From positions 1 to 25,958 of IMG/VR virus record IMGVR_UViG_3300048588_000333: DNA of 25,958 bases; one strand, written 5' to 3'. This DNA is from a virus. Position numbers and translations under genes: made by a program. This document shows, one piece after another, positions 6,152 through 13,698 of this stretch (the first letter of the stretch is position 1; the number at the start of each line of letters is the position of its first letter). Under the pieces are notes generated by a model. It was not told the DNA's origin. It did not search any database and saw only the letters and a program-made list of their open reading frames with translations.

Positions 6152-6603
6152 GGGGCCTCCTGGTAGTTGAGGCCCTCCAGGGCCTGGAAAAGGCGGTCCC
6201 AGGCCTCAGGACACCCGATAGGGTCTTTGGGCCGCTCCAGCAGCTCCCTGGCGCGATCCAGCTGCACCTGGTAGGCCGCCTCAGCAGCCGCTTGCAGGCT
6301 GCGGGCCCGGTGCTGGGCGGCCTGGGCCTGCAGGCGCCAGTTGTCCACGGCCGCGTTCTGGGCCTCCAGCTCGGCGTCCAGGCGCTCAGCCCAGGCTACG
6401 GCGCGGACAGTGCGGCCCTGGGCTGTGGCCTCGCCTGCCCGGGCGGCGCGCAGTCGCCACCCGGTCCACAGCAGGCACAGCGCCAGCGCCAGCACCACGG
6501 CCCTCCAAGGCTGGGCCTTGACCCACTTCCATGCGCCGGGCAGCAGGCCGGGGAGCTTCAGCAGCCAGCCGACGATGGTCAAAAGGGGCACAGGGAGGGC
6601 CAT
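6148..6603 (-). CDS. Inner-membrane spanin (Rz-like)
   Basis: The 151-residue product has one strong transmembrane segment (about 34-51, RAVVLALALCLLWTGWRL). A long alanine-rich, coiled-coil-forming helix (about 52-130) follows, and the end carries a single Cys-Pro (GCPEAWDRLF). This is the usual architecture of an i-spanin anchored in the inner membrane with a periplasmic coiled coil. The lipoprotein gene overlaps its 3' end. An N-terminal hydrophobic patch (LTIVGWLLKLPGLL) may add a membrane-associated helix. No sequence-level family match was tested; the call rests on architecture and position. Confidence 0.65.
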   Translation of the reverse strand: MALPVPLLTIVGWLLKLPGLLPGAWKWVKAQPWRAVVLALALCLLWTGWRLRAARAGEATAQGRTVRAVAWAERLDAELEAQNAAVDNWRLQAQAAQHRARSLQAAAEAAYQVQLDRARELLERPKDPIGCPEAWDRLFQALEGLNYQEAP

Positions 6604-6604
6604 A

Positions 6605-6994
6605 TCAGCCCCCTGTGGTGGGATTTGGGCGGGTCAACAGCTCGGTTTTGTCGCTGCTGCCCTTGGACGTGCCGTACCAGTAGCCCAGGACCATGCCGGC
6701 GGCCAGATCGGCCGATCGGACGGCACCGCCGATCAGGGTCAGCACCTGGGCCTGGGTGGCCGGGTCCATGCCGACCAGGTTGGGCGGCCGCAGCAGGATG
6801 ATGAAGCTGATGGAGATGTCCCAGGCCAGGATGACCAGCGCCAGCAGGAACATGAACAGGCGCTCGGTGTCCTTCCAGCGCCAGTTCCCCATCTGAGGGG
6901 TCCAGCCCTTGTACAGGCGCCAGCTGACGACTGCCAGCAGCAGGCAGAGGATCAGGCGGAAGGTCAGCTCCGCGATGTCGTTGAACAGGAACAT
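6605..6994 (-). CDS. Small membrane protein, putative holin
   Basis: This 129-residue protein has hydrophobic segments at about 10-27 (TFRLILCLLLAVVSW), 46-68 (LFMFLLALVILAWDISISFI) and possibly 85-106. It closes with GMVLGYWYGTSKGSSDKTEL, a GYxxGSSxGSxxKTE-type ending seen in several phage holin or holin-associated families. It lies between the endolysin and the spanins, where a holin is expected. Holins form timed lesions in the inner membrane that release the endolysin or let spanins act. A good ribosome site (AAGGAGG) precedes the ATG. The neighbouring membrane protein at 7653-8066 is an alternative holin candidate. Confidence 0.6.
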   Translation of the reverse strand: MFLFNDIAELTFRLILCLLLAVVSWRLYKGWTPQMGNWRWKDTERLFMFLLALVILAWDISISFIILLRPPNLVGMDPATQAQVLTLIGGAVRSADLAAGMVLGYWYGTSKGSSDKTELLTRPNPTTGG

Positions 6995-7021
6995 AGTGCC
7001 TCCTTGAGGTCTGAGAGAGTT

Positions 7022-7642
7022 TTAGGCTTTGCCGACCTTGACCCGCTGGCCGATCCAGCCGGGGATGTAGACGCGCTGCGTGGGGCTGCGCCGAGCGATG
7101 TTGATGTAGTCCTCGGCCTGCAGGCTGTTGATCACGTCCATGACAGCGCGTAGGCGGCCGCCGGCGTGACATGCTTGCAAGGCTTGGTGTGTGGCGGGCC
7201 CGATCTGGCCGTCCAGGGCCAGGTCGGGCCAGAGCTGGACCGGTCCATTGGGGCCCAGGCGGGTGTTGCAAAGGTTCAGGGCCTCCTGCAGGTTGGTGGC
7301 CGCCACTCGGCCGCCCATGTTGGTCGCCTGCTCGTAGACCTCCTCGGCCAGGTCCTGGTCGGGCATGTCGTCCAGGTTGAAGGGATCCCAAAAGGCCTTC
7401 TTGAAGGCTTCGGCGGCGCGGGACTGCAGAACCTGGTCGGCCTTCAAGCGGGCCTTCAAGATCCCGCTGTCGCCGTTGGCAATGGCCTTGTGCGCAGCCA
7501 CGGCCTGCCAGAAGCCGATCAGGTGCTTGAAGTCCCGATAACAGAGGCCGAAGACGGTCTCGCCGCCCCGGTCGGTGCTTTCGTTGCTGTAGATGCCCTC
7601 GACCTGGCGGCGAAAGCGGTCGGCGTGCTCAAAGTTGGCCAT
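7022..7642 (-). CDS. Endolysin, GH108-type N-acetylmuramidase
   Basis: The 206-residue enzyme starts with an EGIYSNESTDRGGETVFGL motif, which matches the EGGYxNDPxDPGGxTxxGI signature of glycosyl hydrolase family 108. Glu15 is the expected catalytic acid. The family's conserved central part follows (about 100-140, including FWDPFNLDDMPDQDLAEEVY and NMGGRVAATNLQEALN). The last third, with LALDGQIGPATHQALQA, resembles the peptidoglycan-binding domain commonly fused in these enzymes. It cleaves the glycan strands of peptidoglycan. No signal peptide is visible, so export needs a holin. AAAGGAG precedes the ATG. Confidence 0.85.
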   Translation of the reverse strand: MANFEHADRFRRQVEGIYSNESTDRGGETVFGLCYRDFKHLIGFWQAVAAHKAIANGDSGILKARLKADQVLQSRAAEAFKKAFWDPFNLDDMPDQDLAEEVYEQATNMGGRVAATNLQEALNLCNTRLGPNGPVQLWPDLALDGQIGPATHQALQACHAGGRLRAVMDVINSLQAEDYINIARRSPTQRVYIPGWIGQRVKVGKA

Positions 7643-7652
7643 GGTGCTCCTT

Positions 7653-8066
7653 TCAGGCCGTGGGGCGGCCGTGCTGGGCCACGTGGTCGTCGATGCGGGC
7701 GTGTAGCCTGGCTACACGCCGCTCGCCGGCGTCCTCCAGGCGCTTGAGGCCTCCCTCCAGGCGCTCGACTAGGTCTCGCAGGTCTTCTTTGGTGGGCATG
7801 GCGCGCAGCTGGTCCCGCACCTCGGCGATCTCCTCAGACACCCTTTGATACAGGTGACCCAGGCCCGCGATCTGGTTCCCCTGGTCGCCGACCTGCTGGG
7901 CAAGGGTGGGGCCGGGCGCGGCTGCGGGCTTGGTCCCGCGGCCGGCAATGCGGCGCCAGGCTAGGCCGATGGCCGCGATCAGCGCCGCCCAGGCGCCAAG
8001 CGTGGCGGGGTCAGTGGCCACCGAGGCGGCTTGGTGGGCCTGGTGGGCGGCTGAAGGGTCAGGCAT
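7653..8066 (-). CDS. Small membrane-anchored coiled-coil protein
   Basis: The 137-residue product has one hydrophobic segment (about 22-38, LGAWAALIAAIGLAWRR). A Pro/Ala linker and a long charged helix with heptad-like Leu/Val spacing (about 55-130) follow. I do not recognise a family. The position just upstream of the endolysin gene, ten bases from its start, puts it in the lysis block. It could be a holin accessory, a spanin-like factor or a superinfection-exclusion protein. A GAGGAG site precedes the ATG. Confidence 0.6.
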   Translation of the reverse strand: MPDPSAAHQAHQAASVATDPATLGAWAALIAAIGLAWRRIAGRGTKPAAAPGPTLAQQVGDQGNQIAGLGHLYQRVSEEIAEVRDQLRAMPTKEDLRDLVERLEGGLKRLEDAGERRVARLHARIDDHVAQHGRPTA

Positions 8067-8078
8067 GGGCGCGGCTCC

Positions 8079-9428
8079 TCAGTGGGTGCACTCGTCGATG
8101 TAGATGCTGTAGGTGTACTTGTTGGGATAGACGATGCCCGTCGGCGTCAAGGGAGGGCTGCCCATGGTCGTGGGCGTGCGCTGGACAAAGAGGTCGGCCC
8201 CAGGCCGCCCCCAGACACGGCTGGTCAGGTTGTTGGCCTGCACGGTGATCCAGTAGGTGCCCGCGCTGAAAGTGGTTCCGCTGGCCACTGCCAAGGTGTT
8301 CCACCCGGCCGTAGCTGTGGCCGTGACGCTGCGGGCCACCCGGGTGCCAGGGCGGCCGTTGTTGTTGGTGTAGAGGACCGCCTGTATGGTGCTGCCGGCG
8401 GCTGATGTGTAGACCGAGAAGCTGTTCACCCGGGTGCCGGCCAGGCTGTAGGCGTTGCCAGTCAGCATGGGCATGCCATAGACACCGCCGGCCTCGGGGG
8501 TCTGGTTGCCCTTGGGGGCACATACGGGCGTGGTGGTGGTGGTCGGGCTGGGGGTGATGGTGGGGGTCCGGGTTCGCGTGGCCGTAAGCGTGGCCGTGGG
8601 CGTCCCGGTCGGGGTGGCCGTAAGCGTGGCCGTGGGCGTCCCGGTCGGGGTGGCCGTAAGCGTAGCCGTGGGCGTCCCGGTCGGGGTGGCCGTAAGCGTA
8701 GCCGTGGGCGTCCCAGTCGGGGTGGCCGTGGGCGTTGGTGTAGCTGCAGGCGTGTTGGTCTGCGTGATGGTCGGCGTGCCCGTGGGCGTGGGCGTGACAC
8801 CATCATCGACCACAATGTCGTCTATCCAATAGGTGGTGCCGATATTCAGCCAGCCCAGGCCGCCAGTGTTGTAAGCTGCACTAGAGCACAGAACGTCCCC
8901 GGTGAAATCCCACGTCGCTCCGGAGACCAGGACGCTGTCGACGTAGACCTCGGTGATCTCCAGCCCGTCGATGATGATGCGGACCTCGACGTCCGAGGCC
9001 GTATAGGTGACGCTGCCGCTGGTCTTCTGGAAGACGTTGCCGCCGCAGATTTTGCCGATTGACCAGCTCGTGCCACTCAGGAGCCGGAAGTAGTAACCCG
9101 GCGAGAAGATGCCCGTCACGTTCTGCTGCCGGACGATGACATACTGGGGGTTGGCCAGCCTGAAGGTCGCGTCTGTGTAGGCGAAGCCGCCCTGGTAGGC
9201 CGAGTGGTACCACAGGCCGGGGCTGGTGACCACCCGGGCGGCTTGACTACTCCAAGTGCCGTTCGTCTGGACCTGAAACGTGGCAGAGCTTCCTTGGTCG
9301 CCACCCTGCCAGTTGGCGGTCGTCGTCAGGGGGTGCCCGGCCGAGAAACCTTCAAAGTCTTCGCTGTAGACAACCTGGGCGGCCGCTGGGGCCGATAATA
9401 GGGCAAGGAGAAGCAGGAACAGGCGCAT
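8079..9428 (-). CDS. Exported multi-domain protein with TP-rich linker
   Basis: The start is ATG 9428, which shares a base with the preceding stop (TAATG). It gives a clear signal peptide, [18 protein letters not shown], probably cut after AAA. Residues about 20-210 look like a beta-sandwich (concanavalin or carbohydrate-binding type) beginning [15 protein letters not shown]. Next comes a linker of [16 protein letters not shown]-type repeats (about 215-295). The C-terminal domain (about 300-449, with [23 protein letters not shown] and [10 protein letters not shown]) is a second beta-sandwich of a kind frequent in secreted proteins. The mature protein has 449 residues minus the signal. A secretion signal is unusual in a late structural operon; it may be displayed on the host surface or packaged. 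The function is not known. Confidence 0.7.
   Translation of the reverse strand: MRLFLLLLALLSAPAAAQVVYSEDFEGFSAGHPLTTTANWQGGDQGSSATFQVQTNGTWSSQAARVVTSPGLWYHSAYQGGFAYTDATFRLANPQYVIVRQQNVTGIFSPGYYFRLLSGTSWSIGKICGGNVFQKTSGSVTYTASDVEVRIIIDGLEITEVYVDSVLVSGATWDFTGDVLCSSAAYNTGGLGWLNIGTTYWIDDIVVDDGVTPTPTGTPTITQTNTPAATPTPTATPTGTPTATLTATPTGTPTATLTATPTGTPTATLTATPTGTPTATLTATRTRTPTITPSPTTTTTPVCAPKGNQTPEAGGVYGMPMLTGNAYSLAGTRVNSFSVYTSAAGSTIQAVLYTNNNGRPGTRVARSVTATATAGWNTLAVASGTTFSAGTYWITVQANNLTSRVWGRPGADLFVQRTPTTMGSPPLTPTGIVYPNKYTYSIYIDECTH
8578..8721 (-). repeat. Four 36-bp tandem repeats encoding the TP linker
   Basis: Four near-identical 36-base units (8578-8613, 8614-8649, 8650-8685, 8686-8721) each encode the 12-residue unit [12 protein letters not shown]. 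They differ at only a few bases, which suggests recent slippage or unequal recombination. They lie wholly inside the reading frame of the exported protein. Confidence 0.9.
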
Positions 9429-9838
9429 TAGGACACCCTCCCGGCCGACAGCTCTGTCTGCAGCTGCTCCACTGTGACCGCCTGGCATCCAGGGGTAGCA
9501 TCACACTCAGCCTGTAGCTGGGCTGAGATGTCCGTGGCGGAAAGCACCCTCACGTACTGCAGGGAGGCGTCGGCATTGTAGAAGACCTGCTGCCGTAGGG
9601 CGGCTGTTTTAAAAGGTGAGGCGTAGAAGCGTCGTCCGCCCTCGGTTTTGTAGTGCGCGTCCACGCGGAAACAGTAGGAGAACTTGGCCGTCGCCCGGTC
9701 AAAGTTCAGGCGGCTCGCGCTGGTGACCACGGCCGTGGGGCTTGGGGCTGGTGTCATTGTCGGGTTTGGCTTGGCGGTAGCCGTCTCCAGCCCAGCGCCC
9801 AGCATCAGCGTCAGCACTAATCCAAGAGCTGCTTTCAT
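9428..9838 (-). CDS. Small exported protein of unknown function
   Basis: This 136-residue protein opens with a signal peptide ([20 protein letters not shown]). A Pro/Thr-rich stretch ([14 protein letters not shown]) and a folded-looking domain of about 95 residues with three cysteines (in [17 protein letters not shown]) follow. The three cysteines could form at least one disulfide outside the cytoplasm. I recognise no family. AAAGGAA precedes the ATG, and its stop overlaps the start of the larger exported gene, so the two are translationally coupled and may work together on the cell or virion surface. Confidence 0.65.
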   Translation of the reverse strand: MKAALGLVLTLMLGAGLETATAKPNPTMTPAPSPTAVVTSASRLNFDRATAKFSYCFRVDAHYKTEGGRRFYASPFKTAALRQQVFYNADASLQYVRVLSATDISAQLQAECDATPGCQAVTVEQLQTELSAGRVS

Positions 9839-9861
9839 GGCGTTCCTTTGGTGTGGGTGGG

Positions 9862-10890
9862 CTAGATCTTGATCTGGTAGTTGAGCACTAGTGAGGGCTG
9901 CATGTTGCCAGCATTGCCAGCACCGGTGGTGTTGGTGGTGACAGTGCTGACCGCCGCGTTGGAGGTATTGCGGCGCACAGTGACGTCACTCCCGAGGTCG
10001 GAGTTGTCGGTATTTATCGTATGACTGTGGCTCTGCAATTGCTCGTGACCCGGGCTCTGGCCCAGCGTCCTGGCCGTCAGCCCAGCCCCTGTCCCGGCGC
10101 CGATGCCTGTGCGGCCGCGCTTGTCAGGCAGGTTGAAGGTGGTGCTGCCATCGCCGACGCCAAAGGTGGTGCCGATGACCGCAAAAAGGGCTGCGTACTC
10201 GGTGCGACTGATAGCTGAGCCGTCGCAGTTGAGATAGCCGACCGGGACTGTCGAGCCGGCGTACTCTTTGATCGAGCCCACAGGGCAGTTGATGTTGGAT
10301 TGCACATCAAAGCCGTCCCAATAGGCGGTGCCGGCCGTGGTGCTGTTGACGCCCTCGATGATGATCTTGAAGTAGCGGGCGTTGGCGGGCGGGATCAGCG
10401 AAAAGGCCTTCTGGGTCCAGCTGGTGGGGTTGGCCGTGGCGCTGGACCAGACCGTGACCGTGCTGACCAGGGTCTCGGTGCGGTCAAAAAAGCGCACCTT
10501 CACCGCGTTGGTCACCGTGGCCACGGTGGACTTCATCCACCAACTCAGGGTGAAGCTGACACCTTCGGCGATGGCGATAAAGTCCAGGGAGGTCAAGACC
10601 ACGCCCCCTGAGGATCCGCCAGGGTTGGTCATGGCAAAGGCCTGAGCGCCGTGCGTAGGGTCGCCCGTCTCAAAGGCGGACGAATTGCCGGCGCCGATGC
10701 TGATCTCCCAGGCGGAAGGCGCGGTGTCGGCCCCACTGCCGACTTCAAAGCTGCCGTTGAACAAGCCCAGGGTGCTGACAGAGCCGCCCGACTGTCCGTT
10801 GAGAAAGTCGATAGCCTCCTTCAGCATCAGGGCAAAGCTGCGCCTGGTCGGTGCGCCTAAGGCTGGGGTCGTTGGTGTGATAGGGGGCAT
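9862..10890 (-). CDS. Tail fibre with carbohydrate-binding-like and tail-collar domains
   Basis: The 342-residue protein has a short N-terminal helix (SFALMLKEAIDFLNGQ) that may attach it to the tail. Next comes a beta-sandwich resembling carbohydrate-binding modules (about 40-200, NGSFEVGSGADTAPSAWEIS through AYWDGFDVQSN). The C-terminal part is a phage tail-collar domain (about 203-342), with VGSIKEYAGSTVPVGYLNCD, GTTFGVGDGSTTFNLPDKRG, SHSHTI and the closing NMQPSLVLNYQIKI. Collar-domain proteins sit at the distal fibre end and help recognise the host. It begins one base after the hub-like gene's stop. The fusion of a sugar-binding-like module to the collar suggests glycan recognition, which is inference. 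Confidence 0.8.
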   Translation of the reverse strand: MPPITPTTPALGAPTRRSFALMLKEAIDFLNGQSGGSVSTLGLFNGSFEVGSGADTAPSAWEISIGAGNSSAFETGDPTHGAQAFAMTNPGGSSGGVVLTSLDFIAIAEGVSFTLSWWMKSTVATVTNAVKVRFFDRTETLVSTVTVWSSATANPTSWTQKAFSLIPPANARYFKIIIEGVNSTTAGTAYWDGFDVQSNINCPVGSIKEYAGSTVPVGYLNCDGSAISRTEYAALFAVIGTTFGVGDGSTTFNLPDKRGRTGIGAGTGAGLTARTLGQSPGHEQLQSHSHTINTDNSDLGSDVTVRRNTSNAAVSTVTTNTTGAGNAGNMQPSLVLNYQIKI

Positions 10891-10891
10891 G

Positions 10892-12904
10892 TCACTGCCA
10901 GAGTGAGACGGCGCGGTCCTGCGCCGTCAGTGGGGTGTCCGTGGCCATGTCCAGGTCGTTGTGCCAGATGCCGGTCTGATGGCGCTTGTACTGGCTCTCG
11001 TCGCCGGGCACCTGGCCGCCGGCGGGCCAGCTGAGGTCATCGCCCATTGGCGTCTCGTCGGCGTCGTCCGTCCAGAAGCCCGCGGCCTCCTCGAAGCCGC
11101 GAAGGTTTCCCAGGGTCAGGGCCACAGTGCGAGCCTTCAGGTTCAGGCTGACGCCCAGGATCTCCATGACCACGTCCAGGCCGCGGCGTTCCGAGATCAT
11201 GTGGATGTGCTGACCCACCCTCAGCCGCCAGAAGCGCCACTTGGCGGTCATGGTGTAGGTGGCCGGGTCCACCCTGTGCTCGTTCACGAGGCACTGGGCC
11301 AGCCATTGGGCATCCCTCTGGTCGGTGAACGGGGCCTCCACCGTCTCCACCACCGGGGTCAGGCCACGGCGCTTGTACTGGTTGGCCGGGACCTCGTAGG
11401 TCTCAACTGAGCGGATGTCCTCTTGCGGCCGCAGGGCATAGTAGACCACCGCCTTGGACACCCGGGTCTGGGTCGAGTGGGGCTCCCGCTTCAGGCCGGC
11501 GTCCAGCGTGTCCACCTCATCACGCACCAGGGGCAGCTCGGAGGCCTGATAATTGCGGAAGGGCTTCAGCTCGATCTCCCCCAGGGCGTTCACCACCAGG
11601 TACGCCCGGATGTGGCGGCACATCTCCTCCAGTGTCTCCAGGGCGCTGGCCTGGGTGTCCAGGTACAGGCTGGGTGAATGGATGGTGTAGCGCCGGTCCT
11701 CGTTGAAGCTGTAGTAGCCCATGTCGTACCACAGCCGGGCCTCCTCCAGCGCCGCGGCGTTGTAGGCCTGGCCCAGGTCGTTCAGCAGGGCAATGGCATA
11801 CTCGGCTGGGTTGTCGGCCATCAGGCCGTTGTCCCGGACCCACCCCGAGAAATCGACGGCCACGTCCTGGCCGTCGCTCCAGTCGGCGGCGTCTAGGGTG
11901 AAGATGCCGTTGGGCTCATCCACGTGCAGGAAGTCCACCTCCACCCACACGCCCAGCTCGTTGTCCTTCACCCGCACGCCGTCAAAGCTGCGGATCGGGT
12001 GGCCTGCCACCTTGAACTCGCGGGTCAGGGTGTTGATGCAGACGGGGTTCACGCCCAGGATCCGGCCAAAGGCCACCTGCACGGCCCGGCCCTCGTCCTG
12101 CTCCCGCATGGCAGGGAACTCGTCGCGGGTGTAGACCGCGAAGGGATAGGGCTTGTCCATCAGGGCCTTGGCCTCCCTCAAGTCCAAGATGGCACCACCC
12201 TCTTCCACCGCCAGGCCGCCGTTAGCCAGGGTGCCCAGGACCTCAAAGGCATTCAGGGGCATGCTGGCTGCGCCCATGTACAGGGTCGTGGTGCCGGCGG
12301 ACCAGTTCTGACGCAGGCGGCCGGGCATGCTCACGGCGCTGGTGTAGATGCCATCGCCTGGGCTGGCGTTGTACTCGGCGTCAAAGAAGTTGTCCTCGTT
12401 CTTCAGGCCCAGGCGGCCTCCGCCGACCTGAGACACGCCCTTGAAGCTGTCGGGAATGCGCGACGACAGGCCAGGCAGGTCGTCAATGCGGATGTCCCAG
12501 GCGTAGCCGCCCACGTCCGTGGGAACATCGCTCAGCCGGTAGATCAACAGGGCTTCGACCGAGTAAGCGGGGTCGTTGGGGTCTCCGCTGTCAGGCAGCT
12601 GCATCCACAGGACCTTAGCGCTGCGATCCCACCACCACTCACCAGGGGTGGTGATCACCTCCGTCAAGGCGTCGATCAAGGTGGTTGCAGATGCCTTGGT
12701 CAAAGCCGTTCCATTGACAGAAACGCTATGAACTTCGTCCACGCAGGGGGTCGAGTAGAGCGTTCCAATCAGCTGGCGCCAGACAGGCAGGCTCAGGCCG
12801 CAGGTGATCTCCGCCAGGAAGACCGGGGCGACGACTGCCCGCTCCAGCGCCTCGTCCAGGTCCGCCGGCGGGTTGGGGTCGACGACCGCGCCGGGCAGCG
12901 TCAT
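10892..12904 (-). CDS. Tail hub/baseplate-like protein
   Basis: The 670-residue protein lies between the distal-tail candidate and the fibre, where siphovirus hub or tail-tip proteins are encoded. The C-terminal half (HIRAYLVVNALGEIELKPF, then WLAQCLVNEHRVDPATYTM and LRVGQHIHMISERRGL) resembles the beta-barrel pattern of gp27-like hub proteins. The N-terminal half has a long beta-rich region with no motif I can name. The start codon overlaps the preceding stop (ATGA). The assignment rests mainly on size and gene order. Confidence 0.5.
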   Translation of the reverse strand: MTLPGAVVDPNPPADLDEALERAVVAPVFLAEITCGLSLPVWRQLIGTLYSTPCVDEVHSVSVNGTALTKASATTLIDALTEVITTPGEWWWDRSAKVLWMQLPDSGDPNDPAYSVEALLIYRLSDVPTDVGGYAWDIRIDDLPGLSSRIPDSFKGVSQVGGGRLGLKNEDNFFDAEYNASPGDGIYTSAVSMPGRLRQNWSAGTTTLYMGAASMPLNAFEVLGTLANGGLAVEEGGAILDLREAKALMDKPYPFAVYTRDEFPAMREQDEGRAVQVAFGRILGVNPVCINTLTREFKVAGHPIRSFDGVRVKDNELGVWVEVDFLHVDEPNGIFTLDAADWSDGQDVAVDFSGWVRDNGLMADNPAEYAIALLNDLGQAYNAAALEEARLWYDMGYYSFNEDRRYTIHSPSLYLDTQASALETLEEMCRHIRAYLVVNALGEIELKPFRNYQASELPLVRDEVDTLDAGLKREPHSTQTRVSKAVVYYALRPQEDIRSVETYEVPANQYKRRGLTPVVETVEAPFTDQRDAQWLAQCLVNEHRVDPATYTMTAKWRFWRLRVGQHIHMISERRGLDVVMEILGVSLNLKARTVALTLGNLRGFEEAAGFWTDDADETPMGDDLSWPAGGQVPGDESQYKRHQTGIWHNDLDMATDTPLTAQDRAVSLWQ

Positions 12905-13698
12905 AACTGCTGCTCCAGGCTCAGGCGGTGGTCCCAGTAGTAGTCAGACCCGTAGGCCACCACCTTTTCAGGGAAATTGGAGGCAAAGCCCATGTAGTAG
13001 GCTCGGTTCAAGGTCCCTGTGGGGTCGATCTGCAGGAAAAAGGGGGTCCCTTTGCCCAGGCTGTAGTAGATGTCGCGCAGCTGGTCGATGACCGCCTCGG
13101 GCATGTAGCTGAAGTCCAGGGCCACCATGTCAAACTGGGCCTTGCGCTCCACAAAACGCTGATGGCCGGGGCTGTAGGACACCGGGCTGGGGTCCACGCG
13201 CTCACGGCTGACACCGGTGTAGTCGGGCCGCCCGTCCACTCCAGCGTCGTAGGCCTCGCCCACATAGACCCGGCCCACCTGGGCGATGCTGGACGCGGCG
13301 GGCTTGGTGATGGTGATCTGGATGTACTGGTAGGGCTGCATGGCCTCATCGGCCGGGATGCTCAGAAAGATGGTGCCGTCGGGGTAGTCGGACGGGTCCA
13401 GCGCCCCGGAGTCGTAGACGAAGCTGGCAAAGGTATTGTCGTTGCCGGCCTCCACCTTCACCGACCAGGTCGAGTCGAAGTTGTGGCCGTGGATGATGAC
13501 GCGGGTGATCTTGTCATCCAGCTCTGCGTACTCGGCGCCCAGGCTTAGGCGCAGCTTCTCGGTCGCGGCCGCGCCCAGGCTCTTCCACACCTTGTACGTC
13601 TGCTCGTGCTGTATGTTGGCAACGGGATAATAGGGGTCCGAGCCTTCAACGCTCGCCCAGGTACCCAGGTCGGCCAGGTTGCGGGTCATCCACAGCAT
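12901..13698 (-). CDS. Distal-tail-like structural protein
   Basis: I chose ATG 13698, which overlaps the tape-measure stop as TGATG, giving 265 residues. The frame is open much further upstream, but that part is low-complexity Arg/Pro/Gly sequence shadowing the tape-measure gene. The product contains a discoidin/beta-sandwich-like first part (WASVEGSDPYYPVANIQHEQ, TRVIIHGHNFDSTWSV, YIQITITKPA) and a second part with DFSYMPEAVIDQLRDIYY and PFFLQIDPTG. Its place directly after the tape measure fits a distal tail protein that forms the adaptor ring. The family was not recognised by motif. Confidence 0.5.
   Translation of the reverse strand: MLWMTRNLADLGTWASVEGSDPYYPVANIQHEQTYKVWKSLGAAATEKLRLSLGAEYAELDDKITRVIIHGHNFDSTWSVKVEAGNDNTFASFVYDSGALDPSDYPDGTIFLSIPADEAMQPYQYIQITITKPAASSIAQVGRVYVGEAYDAGVDGRPDYTGVSRERVDPSPVSYSPGHQRFVERKAQFDMVALDFSYMPEAVIDQLRDIYYSLGKGTPFFLQIDPTGTLNRAYYMGFASNFPEKVVAYGSDYYWDHRLSLEQQL

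Noticed and set aside
5534-6166. 210-codon open frame on the + strand
   Set aside because: It crosses the terminator hairpin at 5627-5654 and lies antisense to the o-spanin gene.
8578-8721. CRISPR-like array
   Set aside because: The 36-bp units are directly adjacent without spacers and encode an in-frame Thr/Pro linker.
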